NCBI RefSeq assembly: GCF_009649685.1
Contig: NZ_WJPK01000002.1
Span: 28,108 to 92,107 of the forward strand
DNA length: 64,000 nt
Direction: 5' to 3'
Origin: Flavobacteriaceae bacterium EG-1
GTDB lineage: Bacteria; Bacteroidota; Bacteroidia; Flavobacteriales; Flavobacteriaceae
Position numbers and translations under genes: made by a program. The notes under the pieces were generated by a model, which was not told the origin of the DNA, searched no databases, and saw only the letters and a program-made list of their open reading frames with translations. Shown here in pieces: positions 9,401 through 17,312 of this stretch. Position 1 is the first letter of the stretch. Each line of letters begins with the position of its first letter.

Positions 9401-9745
9401 GATGGTGATGGTATTGAAGATGCTACAGGATTACATTACACAAGAGCTAGAGATAAAACGGATGCTGTTATACAAGATGCTGGTTTTGTAGCATTAAGAA
9501 ATTTAACTTTAGGCTACACTCTTAATAGTGACTTCGTTGAAAAAGCTGGTCTTAGTTCTATTAGATTGTATGCTGCAGCTTCTAACTTATTATATATTAT
9601 GGGAGATGATTACACTTCATATAATCCAGAAGGTGTAGATACATCTAGCAGTAGCAATTATGCTGGCCCAATAACCTACGGACATCAGTCAGGTGAAAAT
9701 CCAGTAGCACGAACATTCACTCTTGGTTTAAATATTAACTTCTAA
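6491..9745 (+). CDS. susC: SusC-like TonB-dependent outer-membrane receptor
   Basis: This 1084-residue protein has a signal peptide (about 1-21, ending at AIFA), a carboxypeptidase-regulatory-like domain (about 26-105), a TonB-box-like segment (DEVVVVGYG) and a plug domain (about 115-220) with VVDGYP and YGSRGANGVILVTSKKG. A 22-stranded beta-barrel follows, ending in a C-terminal Phe (LNINF). It forms the outer-membrane channel that imports large oligosaccharides together with the SusD lipoprotein 14 bp downstream. Its position after the PL6 lyases makes alginate oligosaccharides the likely cargo. Expression should depend on the 6177-6218 promoter and operator. Confidence 0.95.
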   Translation: MKFKNKLVVIFALFVNMAIFAQEGSQLTGTIVDADNIPIAGVNVIIANTTRGTATDFDGNYEITVNEGEEIQFSYIGFVTQTIPFTGQESLNITLAEDAALLDEVVVVGYGTRKKSHLTGAVAKVKGDDIAGIQSARVDDALAGKLPGVLIQNQSGAPGADPKIAIRAASSITGNSNPLIVVDGYPISGSLATVNPNDIESIEVLKDAASAAIYGSRGANGVILVTSKKGKAGKVKFSYDGYTSYSEKYRDNINMTASEWGKHAEEQIANGNWDVAELEASAPGYVAYKLWGYNNSPDVVAIEDYVFNGGSAQSHNFSASGGGENSNFFASVGYQNIDGVAITQDFERINARISADAKLGEKFTTGLSINGFVSDRTELEHDLRDILRGASIHPIYHTAESISFVQELERRHQALDNGNGLTVSRQGNVSGFRAFDDNKPGIDIEGSHGARSIYDLQPGDPAWDWHYGRVGNGIGGSSNPGTASLIDNKTNTEKTYFANISSYLQYSIIDGLDLKTVLGADIRDTQGYQHSLVGGDSNGDLEDSYLDQQDLKRTSVLSETTLNYAKVINEKHDINALVGVEFQQNNISGTSIAGTNVRQVLGEPLNYALLGNENTTVTERKEVNTRYSIFGRVAYAYDDRYLISASLRRDGDSRFGANNRFEVFPAFSVGWNVHNEAFFNNDGFMSKLKPRVSFGSLGTVSDLGFYNALSFINAGGTVLGNGYNIPNDLANPDLTWQTNTETNYGIDLGFVNNRFTLSVDYYTSDIENILINQSVSEIFGRNSIRLNSGDVRSSGLEFELNAGIVRSDNFSWNMGANLSTVQTEITDLGSLSQLPDVTNYGTSGRAAVYRNYVGGEIGELWALETTGWVEERHLINPLDVIGNSSGEVYVVDQNGDGVIDATKTVENGGDLVKQGTNTPDFYWGMSHNFRYKNLDLGVQLQGTHGGIVYNVDPLYNGSNWGGRLRSSFDADGDGIEDATGLHYTRARDKTDAVIQDAGFVALRNLTLGYTLNSDFVEKAGLSSIRLYAAASNLLYIMGDDYTSYNPEGVDTSSSSNYAGPITYGHQSGENPVARTFTLGLNINF

Positions 9746-9759
9746 TAAAGAAAATAATA

Positions 9760-11091
9760 ATGAAAAATATATTTATAATAATGGTTTCAATGTTGTTGAT
9801 AACAGCTTGTTCCACCGATTTAGATCAAGTACCACCAAATTTAGGTGATGCCAGTTCTATAACAGATTTTGAACCCGTGTTATTCGCGGCATACAATTAT
9901 CAAAACGAAGCTGCTGCACCAATGGCAATATTCGGAGATTTCAGATCAGATAATGCGTTGTTTGATGAAGAGTTTATTGATTTTGATAAATTCACTGCGC
10001 CAAGTCCTTTATCAGCGACTTCGACATCTACTTTCTTTCAACCTTTTTATTCAGCTCTATATAGTTCAATAATAAGTACAAATAATGTTATTAATAACTC
10101 TACTAACCCTACTCACGTAGCAGAAGCTAAATTTTTAAGAGGATTATCTTATTTTAAATTAGTACAAGTTTTTGGTGATGTGTCTGTTAATTTGATTGAC
10201 CCAACAGTAGAGGAACTTGCAGCGGCAGATATTTCAAGACAGCCTAAAAATGAAGTTTACAATAATGTGATTATTCCAGATTTACAAGCAGCACGAGATG
10301 GCCTAGCAGCTTCAACAGCTGCAGCTGCTAATGGAAGAGCTACTAAATATGCGGCGCAAGGTTTACTTGGCAAAGTATATGCAACAATGGGTAATTATGC
10401 AGCTGCTGAAACAGAATTAGCAGCTGTAGTAAATGGTACAGGAGCGGCAGATATTATTAGCTCTATGTCTTTTGCAGATGTTTTTGGAAGTGATTTAAAT
10501 GCTGAAATTTTATTTGCTACTCAAATGACAGGTTCTATTTCTTACAGCGGAGTTAAATTTACAGATTGGTTTGCTGGCGTAAATACTAAAGCTGATGAAG
10601 GTGGTCCAGTATCTCCTGATTTGGTTAGTGCATTTGCTGCTGATCCCGCTGATTTAAGAGGAGCTTTAACTGTTGACGAAAATGGTGGAAACCCTATTTC
10701 AACAAAGTACAATACTTTAGGTGCTACAGAACAAGATTGGATAGAATTAAGATTAGCAGATATTGTTTTATTATATGCGGAGGCTTTGAATGAAAATTCT
10801 AAAACTGCAGATGCAATCACACAATTAAATATAATAAGAACAAGAGCAGGTTTAGCAGGAACAACAGCTTCTACACAAGCAGATGTAAGACAAGCCATTT
10901 TAGACGAAAGAAGACTAGAATTAGCGCTTGAAGGACATAGATGGTTTGACCTAGTACGCGCTGAAGCTTCGCAATCAGGCATAATTGAAGCAGAAATGGG
11001 AGTAGCCGTTAGCAGTAACTACTATATTTTTCCTATTCCGAATACAGAGGTAACCTCATTTCCTGAAATCACACAAAATGAAGGGTATTAA
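9760..11091 (+). CDS. susD: SusD-like surface glycan-binding lipoprotein
   Basis: This 443-residue lipoprotein has its lipobox at LITAC (Cys17). The N-terminal half has SusD-type TPR helices, including AEAKFLRGLSYFKLVQVFGD, and the C-terminal part shows the family signature for RagB/SusD, with IRTRAGL, ILDERRLELALEGHRWFDLVR and the ending YYIFPIPNTE. It caps the SusC barrel at the cell surface and binds the oligosaccharide. It is short for the family but shows no break. A hairpin about 75 bp after its stop probably ends the susCD transcript. Confidence 0.93.
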   Translation: MKNIFIIMVSMLLITACSTDLDQVPPNLGDASSITDFEPVLFAAYNYQNEAAAPMAIFGDFRSDNALFDEEFIDFDKFTAPSPLSATSTSTFFQPFYSALYSSIISTNNVINNSTNPTHVAEAKFLRGLSYFKLVQVFGDVSVNLIDPTVEELAAADISRQPKNEVYNNVIIPDLQAARDGLAASTAAAANGRATKYAAQGLLGKVYATMGNYAAAETELAAVVNGTGAADIISSMSFADVFGSDLNAEILFATQMTGSISYSGVKFTDWFAGVNTKADEGGPVSPDLVSAFAADPADLRGALTVDENGGNPISTKYNTLGATEQDWIELRLADIVLLYAEALNENSKTADAITQLNIIRTRAGLAGTTASTQADVRQAILDERRLELALEGHRWFDLVRAEASQSGIIEAEMGVAVSSNYYIFPIPNTEVTSFPEITQNEGY

Positions 11092-11164
11092 TAATTTAGT
11101 ATTATTTAAAATACCAGGCATTTTATTACAATAATTAGTTGAGTTGGTTTTTTATCTGAATTTG

Positions 11165-11187
11165 CTGACCCTCTACGCAAGGGTCAG
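11165..11187 (+). terminator. Hairpin after susD, probable terminator
   Basis: CTGACCCT (11165-11172) pairs with AGGGTCAG (11180-11187) around a 7-nt loop. Flanking TTTG/TAAA add weak pairing. There is no real T-tract after it, so the call rests on position and stem stability. Confidence 0.5.
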
Positions 11188-11273
11188 TAAATTCTATTAA
11201 AAATGAAAGAAGTTATTACTAATTTATCTTTTATGGTTCTATTAATTTTTTTGATTAAACAAATTAATTAAAT

Positions 11274-11296
11274 TAGCAAACCAATCTGGTTAACCA
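11274..11296 (+). promoter_or_regulatory. TGGTTAACCA operator plus degenerate copy, before the FadR-type regulator
   Basis: TGGTTAACCA (11287-11296) is a perfect 10-bp palindrome of the same type as the susC operators. Exactly 13 bp upstream, TAGCAAACCA (11274-11283) matches 8 of 10 bases of TGGTAAACCA, so the 13-bp phase is kept. It lies about 30 bp before the regulator's ATG and points to autoregulation. Confidence 0.65.
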
Positions 11297-11326
11297 ATTT
11301 TAAAAACTGCAGAACAGCTATCAATT

Positions 11327-12040
11327 ATGAAATTAGTAATTCCCACGAATAAAGAACATAAAGACATACAAAATGAACTAATTTCTAAAATTCGAGATTT
11401 AATTATCTATAAAAATCTTGAACCAGGTGACAAATTACCATCAGAACGATCATTATCAGAAAAGTTTGAAGTAAGTAGAAGCAACATTCGCGAAGCCATA
11501 CAAAAACTAGAGTTTTATGGCCTATTAATTTCAAAACCACAAAGCGGAACTTTTGTAGCCGACATTGCACAGGTAGCTATGAACGGTATGATTGATGATA
11601 TCCTTCGACTTGAAGATCCAGATTTTCGATCTTTAGTTGAAACTAGAATTTTATTAGAATTAAAAACTGTTCGATTAGCTGCATTAAGAAGAACAGAAGA
11701 AGATTTAAAAAAATTAGAAGATGCATTAGAAGCATTTAGAATTAAGGTAATAAATGGAGAAGATGCTGTACAAGAAGATTTATTATTTCATTTAGCAATA
11801 GCAAAAGCAAGTGGTAATAGTACAATGAACACTTTTATGTTAATCATTACTCCCGAAATTATTACAAACTTTGAAAAACATCATGTTTGTGATAAAGATC
11901 AAAGCATGAAGGGCATTCAAGAACACCAAAATATTTTTGATGCCATAAAAGAGCAAAATACGCAGAAGGCCAAAGAAATGATGAAAATTCATTTCAACCA
12001 ATTATATCAATATTGTTATAATAAAAAAACGGAAAAATAA
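11327..12040 (+). CDS. FadR/GntR-family regulator of the alginate/uronate locus
   Basis: This 237-residue protein is full length. The N-terminal winged helix-turn-helix (about 10-80) has GDKLPSERSLSEKFEVSRS and IREAIQKLEFYGLL, typical of FadR-class GntR proteins. The C-terminal FCD domain (about 95-230) carries the metal-ligand pattern Asp/His in EDLLFH, His in QEH and His in KIHF. It probably binds the TGGTnAACCA palindromes at its own promoter and at susC and releases them when a uronate or KDG-type metabolite accumulates. The effector is an inference. It is a paralogue of the truncated regulator at 1-477. Confidence 0.92.
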   Translation: MKLVIPTNKEHKDIQNELISKIRDLIIYKNLEPGDKLPSERSLSEKFEVSRSNIREAIQKLEFYGLLISKPQSGTFVADIAQVAMNGMIDDILRLEDPDFRSLVETRILLELKTVRLAALRRTEEDLKKLEDALEAFRIKVINGEDAVQEDLLFHLAIAKASGNSTMNTFMLIITPEIITNFEKHHVCDKDQSMKGIQEHQNIFDAIKEQNTQKAKEMMKIHFNQLYQYCYNKKTEK

Positions 12041-12079
12041 ATTAATCCGAAGGTCCACTGATTTACAATTGTTATTATT

Positions 12080-12094
12080 AAAACTAGAAATATG
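12080..12094 (+). repeat. 15-bp direct repeat AAAACTAGAAATATG (copy 1; copy 2 at 12165-12179)
   Basis: Both copies end in ATG. The second copy's ATG is the start of the MFS gene and the first copy's ATG opens a 17-codon reading frame. The interval appears to hold a duplicated translation-start region. Confidence 0.7.
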
Positions 12095-12145
12095 TTCCCC
12101 CTTTTTAAAACATGTTTAATATACACAATCATGTTTTTAGAATAA
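12092..12145 (+). CDS. Possible 17-codon leader ORF before the transporter operon
   Basis: ATG at 12092 is followed by 17 sense codons (MFPLFKTCLIYTIMFLE) and TAA, ending 31 bp before the MFS start. Its initiation context is identical over 15 bases to that of the MFS gene. It could be a leader peptide that tunes translation of the operon, or a by-product of a small duplication. Only the context repeat supports it. Confidence 0.25.
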   Translation: MFPLFKTCLIYTIMFLE

Positions 12146-12176
12146 AAAAACCAAACAAAAACCAAAAACTAGAAAT

Positions 12177-13478
12177 ATGAAATTTAAAGGATTAAGATGG
12201 TGGGTCATAGGTTTAATAGCCTTAGCGACGGTTATCAACTACATAGACCGCCAAGCACTACCTGTTTTATGGCCAGATATTGCTGAAGATCTTTATCCCG
12301 ATAAAACTTCAGATGAACGCAAAGGAATCTATGCATTTATATCTACTATATTTATATTCTCTTATGCATTTGGACAAGCTATTTTTGGAAAGATATTCGA
12401 TAAACTTGGAACACGAATAGGTTTCACGCTATCTATTGGTTTTTGGTCAATAGCTACAGCCTTACATGCCTTTGCTAAAGGTATTTTCACATTAAGTCTT
12501 TTTCGTTCCCTATTAGGAATTTCTGAAGCTGGAAATTGGCCAGGAGCAGCAAAGGCCAATGCAGAATGGTTTCCAACCAAAGAACGAGCGTTTGCTCAGG
12601 GGCTTTTTAATTCAGGTGCAGCTATAGGTGGTATTGTAGCATTCCCTACTATTGGACTACTATCCGTGTATTTTAGTTGGAATTGGATTTTTATTTTGGT
12701 TGGAATAACAGGCTTACTATGGCTTATTCCTTGGTGGATTTTAGTTAAATCACCACCTAAATCACATCCTTGGATTACAGAAGAAGAACGTCAATATATT
12801 TTAACAGGTCAACAAAACCAGGATGAGGATCAAGACGGAGAATTTGACGAAGGGTACAACCCGGAAACAGGAAAAATGCTTAAGCATAAGGAAAGTTGGG
12901 GTGTAATTATTGCATCAGCAGCGTTAGACCCTATTTGGTGGCTTTTTATATTTTGGATACCCATTTATCTAAATGAAGTATACGGAATGGATGTAAAATC
13001 AATTGGATTTTATGCTTGGGTACCTTATGTCGGCGCTATGCTAGGTGCTTGGTTCGGCGGTCTTTTAGCTCAAAATCGTATAAAAAGTGGTTGGTCTACA
13101 AATAAAACCCGTAAGCTAGTAATCACTCTTGGATGTTTGATTATGTTACCATTCTTATTTTTAATGGCCAATCCAGGAGGACCCACTACCGCTGTTATTT
13201 ATATGGCAGTAATATTATTTGGATTTCAGACTGCCATTGGAAATGTGCAAACTTTACCAAGTGATTTGTTTGGCGGGAAAACTGTAGGCACATTATCAGG
13301 TTTTGCAGGTATGGCTGCTAAATTAGGAGCATTTGGGCTAACAGCGCTAGTCCCTTGGCTTACATCTGGCGGTAATTACACTCCAGCTTTTGTTATTGGC
13401 GCAGCATTAACATTAATAACAATATTAAGTGTCTGGGTGTTGATACCAAAAATTGAAGCGCTTAAAAGTAAAAATTAA
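12177..13478 (+). CDS. MFS transporter, hexuronate-type (ExuT-like)
   Basis: This 433-residue inner-membrane protein has about 12 transmembrane helices. The N-terminal signature INYIDRQALPVLWPDI and the segment GISEAGNWPGAAKANAEWF are typical of the anion:cation symporter branch that includes hexuronate permeases such as ExuT. It probably imports uronate monomers or DEH/KDG-like sugar acids made by lyases in the periplasm. A polar loop (about residues 205-245, rich in Asp/Glu/Gln) lies between the two halves. It starts a run of closely spaced genes to 18586 that complete the route to pyruvate. Confidence 0.88.
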   Translation: MKFKGLRWWVIGLIALATVINYIDRQALPVLWPDIAEDLYPDKTSDERKGIYAFISTIFIFSYAFGQAIFGKIFDKLGTRIGFTLSIGFWSIATALHAFAKGIFTLSLFRSLLGISEAGNWPGAAKANAEWFPTKERAFAQGLFNSGAAIGGIVAFPTIGLLSVYFSWNWIFILVGITGLLWLIPWWILVKSPPKSHPWITEEERQYILTGQQNQDEDQDGEFDEGYNPETGKMLKHKESWGVIIASAALDPIWWLFIFWIPIYLNEVYGMDVKSIGFYAWVPYVGAMLGAWFGGLLAQNRIKSGWSTNKTRKLVITLGCLIMLPFLFLMANPGGPTTAVIYMAVILFGFQTAIGNVQTLPSDLFGGKTVGTLSGFAGMAAKLGAFGLTALVPWLTSGGNYTPAFVIGAALTLITILSVWVLIPKIEALKSKN

Positions 13479-13506
13479 TTAAAACAGGTTTAAATTAAAT
13501 ATAATC

Positions 13507-14268
13507 ATGAGTAATAAAGGAAAAGTAGCAGTAGTAACCGGAGCAACCGGAGGAATTGGCTTTGCAGTAGCTAAAAGATTAGGGCAAGACGGATATACGG
13601 TTGTATTAAACGGAATAGAAGATGAGAAAGGAGCAGAACGCGTAAAAGAACTAGAGGCTGAAGGAATCACTGCCGAATATTTTGGTTTCGACGTTACTAG
13701 TGATGATGCAGTTACTTCTAATATAAAAGCTATTGGCGATAAATACGGAAAAATAGATGTATTGGTAAATAATGCAGGGGGACTTGGCGGAAGATCAAGA
13801 TTTGAGGAAATGACAACAGATTTTTACAGATTTGTTATGGCATTAAATCTTGATTCTGTATTCTTTGCATCAAGAGCTGCAATACCTTACCTTAAAAAAG
13901 GAGAGCACCCATCAATAATTAACTACACTTCAAATGCTGGATGGACAGCAGGAGGACCAGGTGCTGGTATATATGGCACGTCAAAAGCTGGTGTTCATGC
14001 CATAACAAGAGCATTAGCTAAGGATCTTGCCGAATATGGGATTCGTGCAAATGCTGTATCTCCAGGTACCATTGATACGCCATTTCACGCACAAATTAAA
14101 GCAACCAAACCAGAAGTTTTTGCTTCTTGGGCAAACAATATTATGTTAGGTAGATTAGGGCAACCAGAAGATGTTGCAGGCGTTATTTCCTTCTTAGCTA
14201 GTAAAGATGCTTCTTTTATTACAGCTGAAACTATACAAATTGGTGGCGGACAAGCTTTAGGAATCTAA
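13507..14268 (+). CDS. SDR-family oxidoreductase, probable DEH reductase
   Basis: This 253-residue classical short-chain dehydrogenase has the nucleotide motif TGATGGIG at the N-terminus, NNAGG, and the catalytic Ser and YGTSK (Tyr-x-x-x-Lys) after SIINYTS. It is cytoplasmic. In alginate loci an SDR at this position reduces 4-deoxy-L-erythro-5-hexoseulose uronate (DEH) to KDG with NAD(P)H. The gene lies between a uronate-type importer (28 bp upstream) and KDG kinase, which fits. Reduction of a saturated uronate such as mannuronate is an alternative or additional role. Cofactor preference cannot be read with confidence. Confidence 0.82.
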   Translation: MSNKGKVAVVTGATGGIGFAVAKRLGQDGYTVVLNGIEDEKGAERVKELEAEGITAEYFGFDVTSDDAVTSNIKAIGDKYGKIDVLVNNAGGLGGRSRFEEMTTDFYRFVMALNLDSVFFASRAAIPYLKKGEHPSIINYTSNAGWTAGGPGAGIYGTSKAGVHAITRALAKDLAEYGIRANAVSPGTIDTPFHAQIKATKPEVFASWANNIMLGRLGQPEDVAGVISFLASKDASFITAETIQIGGGQALGI

Positions 14269-14369
14269 TAATTAAACCTATTTTTAGTTTTTTAAAACAA
14301 TCTAAAACCAAATTCCCTTTTCACTAAATATAATATTACGAAAGGTGGAATTATTAAAATTAATTACCA

Positions 14370-15410
14370 ATGAAGAAAGTTGTTACATTCGGAGAAATTA
14401 TGCTTCGTTTAGCACCTCCAGGATTTTTAAGATTTTCACAAGCAAACAGTTTTGATGTCGTTTATGGCGGTGGTGAATCCAATGTTGCAGTATCATTAGC
14501 CAATTATGGTGTTCCTGTAGATTTCGTGACCCGTTTACCAAAAAATGATATTGGTGAGTGTGCACTTATGGAAATGCGTAAAAGAGGTGTTGGAACTAGT
14601 AAAATAGTTTATGGCGGTGACCGTTTAGGAATTTATTTCCTTGAAACCGGTGCTGTTTCACGTGGATCTAAAGTTGTTTATGATCGTGCACATTCTGCTA
14701 TTGCAGAAATTGAATCAGGTATGATTGACTGGGATTCTGTTTTTGAAGGTGTTGAATGGTTCCATTGGACAGGTATTACTCCGGCCATTTCACAAGGTGC
14801 GGCTGATGTTTGTTTAGAAGCTGTTAAAGCTGCTGACAAAAAAGGAATTACTATTTCTACCGATTTAAATTACAGGGCTAAATTATGGAATTACGGAGGA
14901 GACCGTGAAAAAATAATGACTGAGTTAACCTCGTATTGTGATGTTATTTTGGGTAATGAAGAAGACGCAGAAAAGCATTTCAACATTCACCCAGAAGGAT
15001 TAGACGTACATAAAGATGGAGCTGATGTTAAAGCAGAAGCCTTTCTTTCGGTATGTAAACAAATGATGAAAAAGTTCCCTAAAGCTAAAAAAGTAATTAC
15101 AACTTTAAGAGGTTCTATTTCTGCATCACACAACACTTGGGCTGGTGTATTATGGGATGGTTCTAAAATGTATGAAACAAGACAATACCAAATCACAGAT
15201 ATAGTAGACCGTGTTGGCGGTGGTGATTCATTTATGGGAGGATTAATCTATGGTTTACTAAAATATCCAGAAGATGATCAAAATGCATTGGATTTCGCCG
15301 TTGCAGCTTCCTGCTTAAAGCATACCATAAAAGGTGATGCTAACTTGGTAACAGTACCTGAAGTTGAAAAGCTTATGGGTGGTGATGCCTCTGGTAGAGT
15401 CGCTAGATAA
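14370..15410 (+). CDS. kdgK: 2-keto-3-deoxygluconate kinase (PfkB family)
   Basis: This 346-residue PfkB/ribokinase-fold sugar kinase has the substrate-side motif GGGESNVAVSLA (about 33-44) and the C-terminal DIVDRVGGGDSFMGG with the probable catalytic base Asp286. It phosphorylates KDG to 2-keto-3-deoxy-6-phosphogluconate (KDPG) with ATP. Placement between the DEH reductase and, two genes later, KDPG aldolase supports KDG over other sugars. Confidence 0.9.
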   Translation: MKKVVTFGEIMLRLAPPGFLRFSQANSFDVVYGGGESNVAVSLANYGVPVDFVTRLPKNDIGECALMEMRKRGVGTSKIVYGGDRLGIYFLETGAVSRGSKVVYDRAHSAIAEIESGMIDWDSVFEGVEWFHWTGITPAISQGAADVCLEAVKAADKKGITISTDLNYRAKLWNYGGDREKIMTELTSYCDVILGNEEDAEKHFNIHPEGLDVHKDGADVKAEAFLSVCKQMMKKFPKAKKVITTLRGSISASHNTWAGVLWDGSKMYETRQYQITDIVDRVGGGDSFMGGLIYGLLKYPEDDQNALDFAVAASCLKHTIKGDANLVTVPEVEKLMGGDASGRVAR

Positions 15411-15429
15411 TTTAATAAAAATGGCGTAA

Positions 15430-16641
15430 ATGAAATCCATATTAATTATTTGTGGTGGAGGTCCTGCCCCCGGAATTAACGCCGTTATTAGTACAGTAGC
15501 TAAAATATTTTTAAAAGATGGCTACAGAGTGCTTGGTTTGCACGAAGGTTTTAAAGGAATCTTTTCTGACAATCCGCAAATAAAAGAATTCGATTTTGCT
15601 CACGCTGATCGTATCTTCAGCCGAGGAGGATCTACACTTATTATGAGCAGATTTAAACCAAGTAGTGAGAAACTAAACACTAACCTATTTTCTCAAAACA
15701 ATGTAAAACTGTTGGTAAGTATTGGTGGCGATGATACCGCCTCTACTGCCAACAGAATTACAGGTTATCTTGCAAAAGAGAATATTTCAATTTCAAATAT
15801 TCACGTCCCGAAAACAATTGATAATGACCTTCCTTTACCTGATAGAAATCCAACCTTTGGATTTCATTCTGCAAAAGACGAAGGTGTTCGAATTGGTAAT
15901 ACTACTTATGAAGATGCGCGAACCAGTCAAAATTGGTTTGTAATGTCTACAATGGGTAGATCAGCTGGCCACTTAGCCTTTGGCATTGCCGCTAGTTGCC
16001 ATTTCCCAATGATGGTTATACCCGAAATGTTCGACAATACTGAAATTACTTTTGAAAAAGTGGTCAGACTAATTGTTTCATCAATGGTAAAAAGAAAAAT
16101 TGAAAACATCAATTATGGTGTTGCATTAATAAGTGAAGGCGTTTTTCATATTATGCCGGATTCTGAACTTCAAAACTGTGGAATTAACTTCACTTATGAT
16201 GATCATGGGCATCCCGAATTAGGTAATGTTAGTAAATCACATATTTTCAACATGTTAGTTCAAGTTAAATTAAAAGAACTAGGAATCAACATTAAAAGCA
16301 GGCCTGTTGAATTGGGGTATGAACTTCGTTGTTGCCGTCCTATCGGATTCGATTTAACTTTATGCACTTTATTGGGTCTTGGTGTTAAAAAAATGTATGA
16401 CGACGGTATAACAGGTTGCATTGTTACAGCCAATTCAAAAGGTGAGGTTACTCCATTATTTTTAAAAGATTTGCAAGGGGAAGATGGTAAAATTGCACCT
16501 CGCTTAGTCAATGTACATTCAGAATTCGCAAAATTATGTTTTCAAAATTTACATTACTTAACTGAAGTTGATTTTGACAAAGCCAAAACTTATTTAAATA
16601 ACCCAGAAGATTATTATTTTAACAAAATACTAGAAGCTTAA
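15430..16641 (+). CDS. Phosphofructokinase-family protein with PPi-type active-site residues
   Basis: This 403-residue PfkA-superfamily protein opens with GGGPAPGIN. Two positions separate PPi-dependent from ATP-dependent enzymes: GGDD instead of GGDG (Asp102 here), and PKTIDND instead of PGTIDND (Lys128 here). Both are of the PPi type. The catalytic TIDND and the MGRSAGH motif are present. A PPi enzyme is reversible, so it could turn fructose-1,6-bisphosphate made from the aldolase's glyceraldehyde-3-phosphate back to fructose-6-phosphate for gluconeogenesis. It lies 19 bp after kdgK and 5 bp before eda, inside the same operon. A different sugar-phosphate substrate is possible. Confidence 0.85.
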   Translation: MKSILIICGGGPAPGINAVISTVAKIFLKDGYRVLGLHEGFKGIFSDNPQIKEFDFAHADRIFSRGGSTLIMSRFKPSSEKLNTNLFSQNNVKLLVSIGGDDTASTANRITGYLAKENISISNIHVPKTIDNDLPLPDRNPTFGFHSAKDEGVRIGNTTYEDARTSQNWFVMSTMGRSAGHLAFGIAASCHFPMMVIPEMFDNTEITFEKVVRLIVSSMVKRKIENINYGVALISEGVFHIMPDSELQNCGINFTYDDHGHPELGNVSKSHIFNMLVQVKLKELGINIKSRPVELGYELRCCRPIGFDLTLCTLLGLGVKKMYDDGITGCIVTANSKGEVTPLFLKDLQGEDGKIAPRLVNVHSEFAKLCFQNLHYLTEVDFDKAKTYLNNPEDYYFNKILEA

Positions 16642-16646
16642 ATTTT

Positions 16647-17312
16647 ATGGCACAATATACCCGAATAGAAGTAGCAAATGTAATGAAGGAAACAGGTATG
16701 GTTCCTTTGTTTTATCATTCAGATATCGAACTTGGTAAAAAAGTTTTAAAAGCTTGCTATGATGGCGGAGCTAGATTAATGGAATTCACAGCAAGAGGTG
16801 ATTTTGCGTTTGAAGTCTTTTTAGAATTGAACAAATTTGCAATCAAAGAACTACCAGGTATGATTATGGGTGTAGGATCCATTACAGATGCTGGGGCTGC
16901 ATCAATTTATATGTCTATGGGCGCAAACTTTATTGTAACCCCTTCATTACGTGAAGATATTGCCTTCGCCTGCAACCGAAGAAAAGTTCTTTGGTCTCCA
17001 GGATGCGGATCATTAACTGAGATTAACAAAGCTGAAGAATTAGGTTGCGAAATTGTAAAACTTTTCCCGGGCTCTACATATGGACCAGGATTCGTAAAAG
17101 CAATTAAAGGACCTCAACCATGGACAAGCGTTATGCCAACAGGAGGTGTGAGCACAGAAGTTGAAAATTTAAAAGGATGGTTTGATGCTGGTGTAACTTG
17201 TGTTGGTATGGGATCTAAATTAATTAGTAAAGAAATCTTAGCCAATAAAGATTTTAAAGGTCTAGAGAACAGCGTGAGAGAAGCATTGAATACCATAAAA
17301 AAAATTAGATAA
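16647..17312 (+). CDS. eda: KDPG aldolase
   Basis: This 221-residue class I aldolase of the KDPG/KHG family is of normal length. The Schiff-base lysine is Lys138 in VKLFPGS and the conserved Glu is Glu46 in LMEFTARGD. GVGSITDAGAA and the TGGVSTEVENL phosphate-binding loop are also present. It splits KDPG into pyruvate and glyceraldehyde-3-phosphate, the last step of uronate breakdown here. Its stop codon shares one base with the start of the next gene. Confidence 0.93.
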   Translation: MAQYTRIEVANVMKETGMVPLFYHSDIELGKKVLKACYDGGARLMEFTARGDFAFEVFLELNKFAIKELPGMIMGVGSITDAGAASIYMSMGANFIVTPSLREDIAFACNRRKVLWSPGCGSLTEINKAEELGCEIVKLFPGSTYGPGFVKAIKGPQPWTSVMPTGGVSTEVENLKGWFDAGVTCVGMGSKLISKEILANKDFKGLENSVREALNTIKKIR

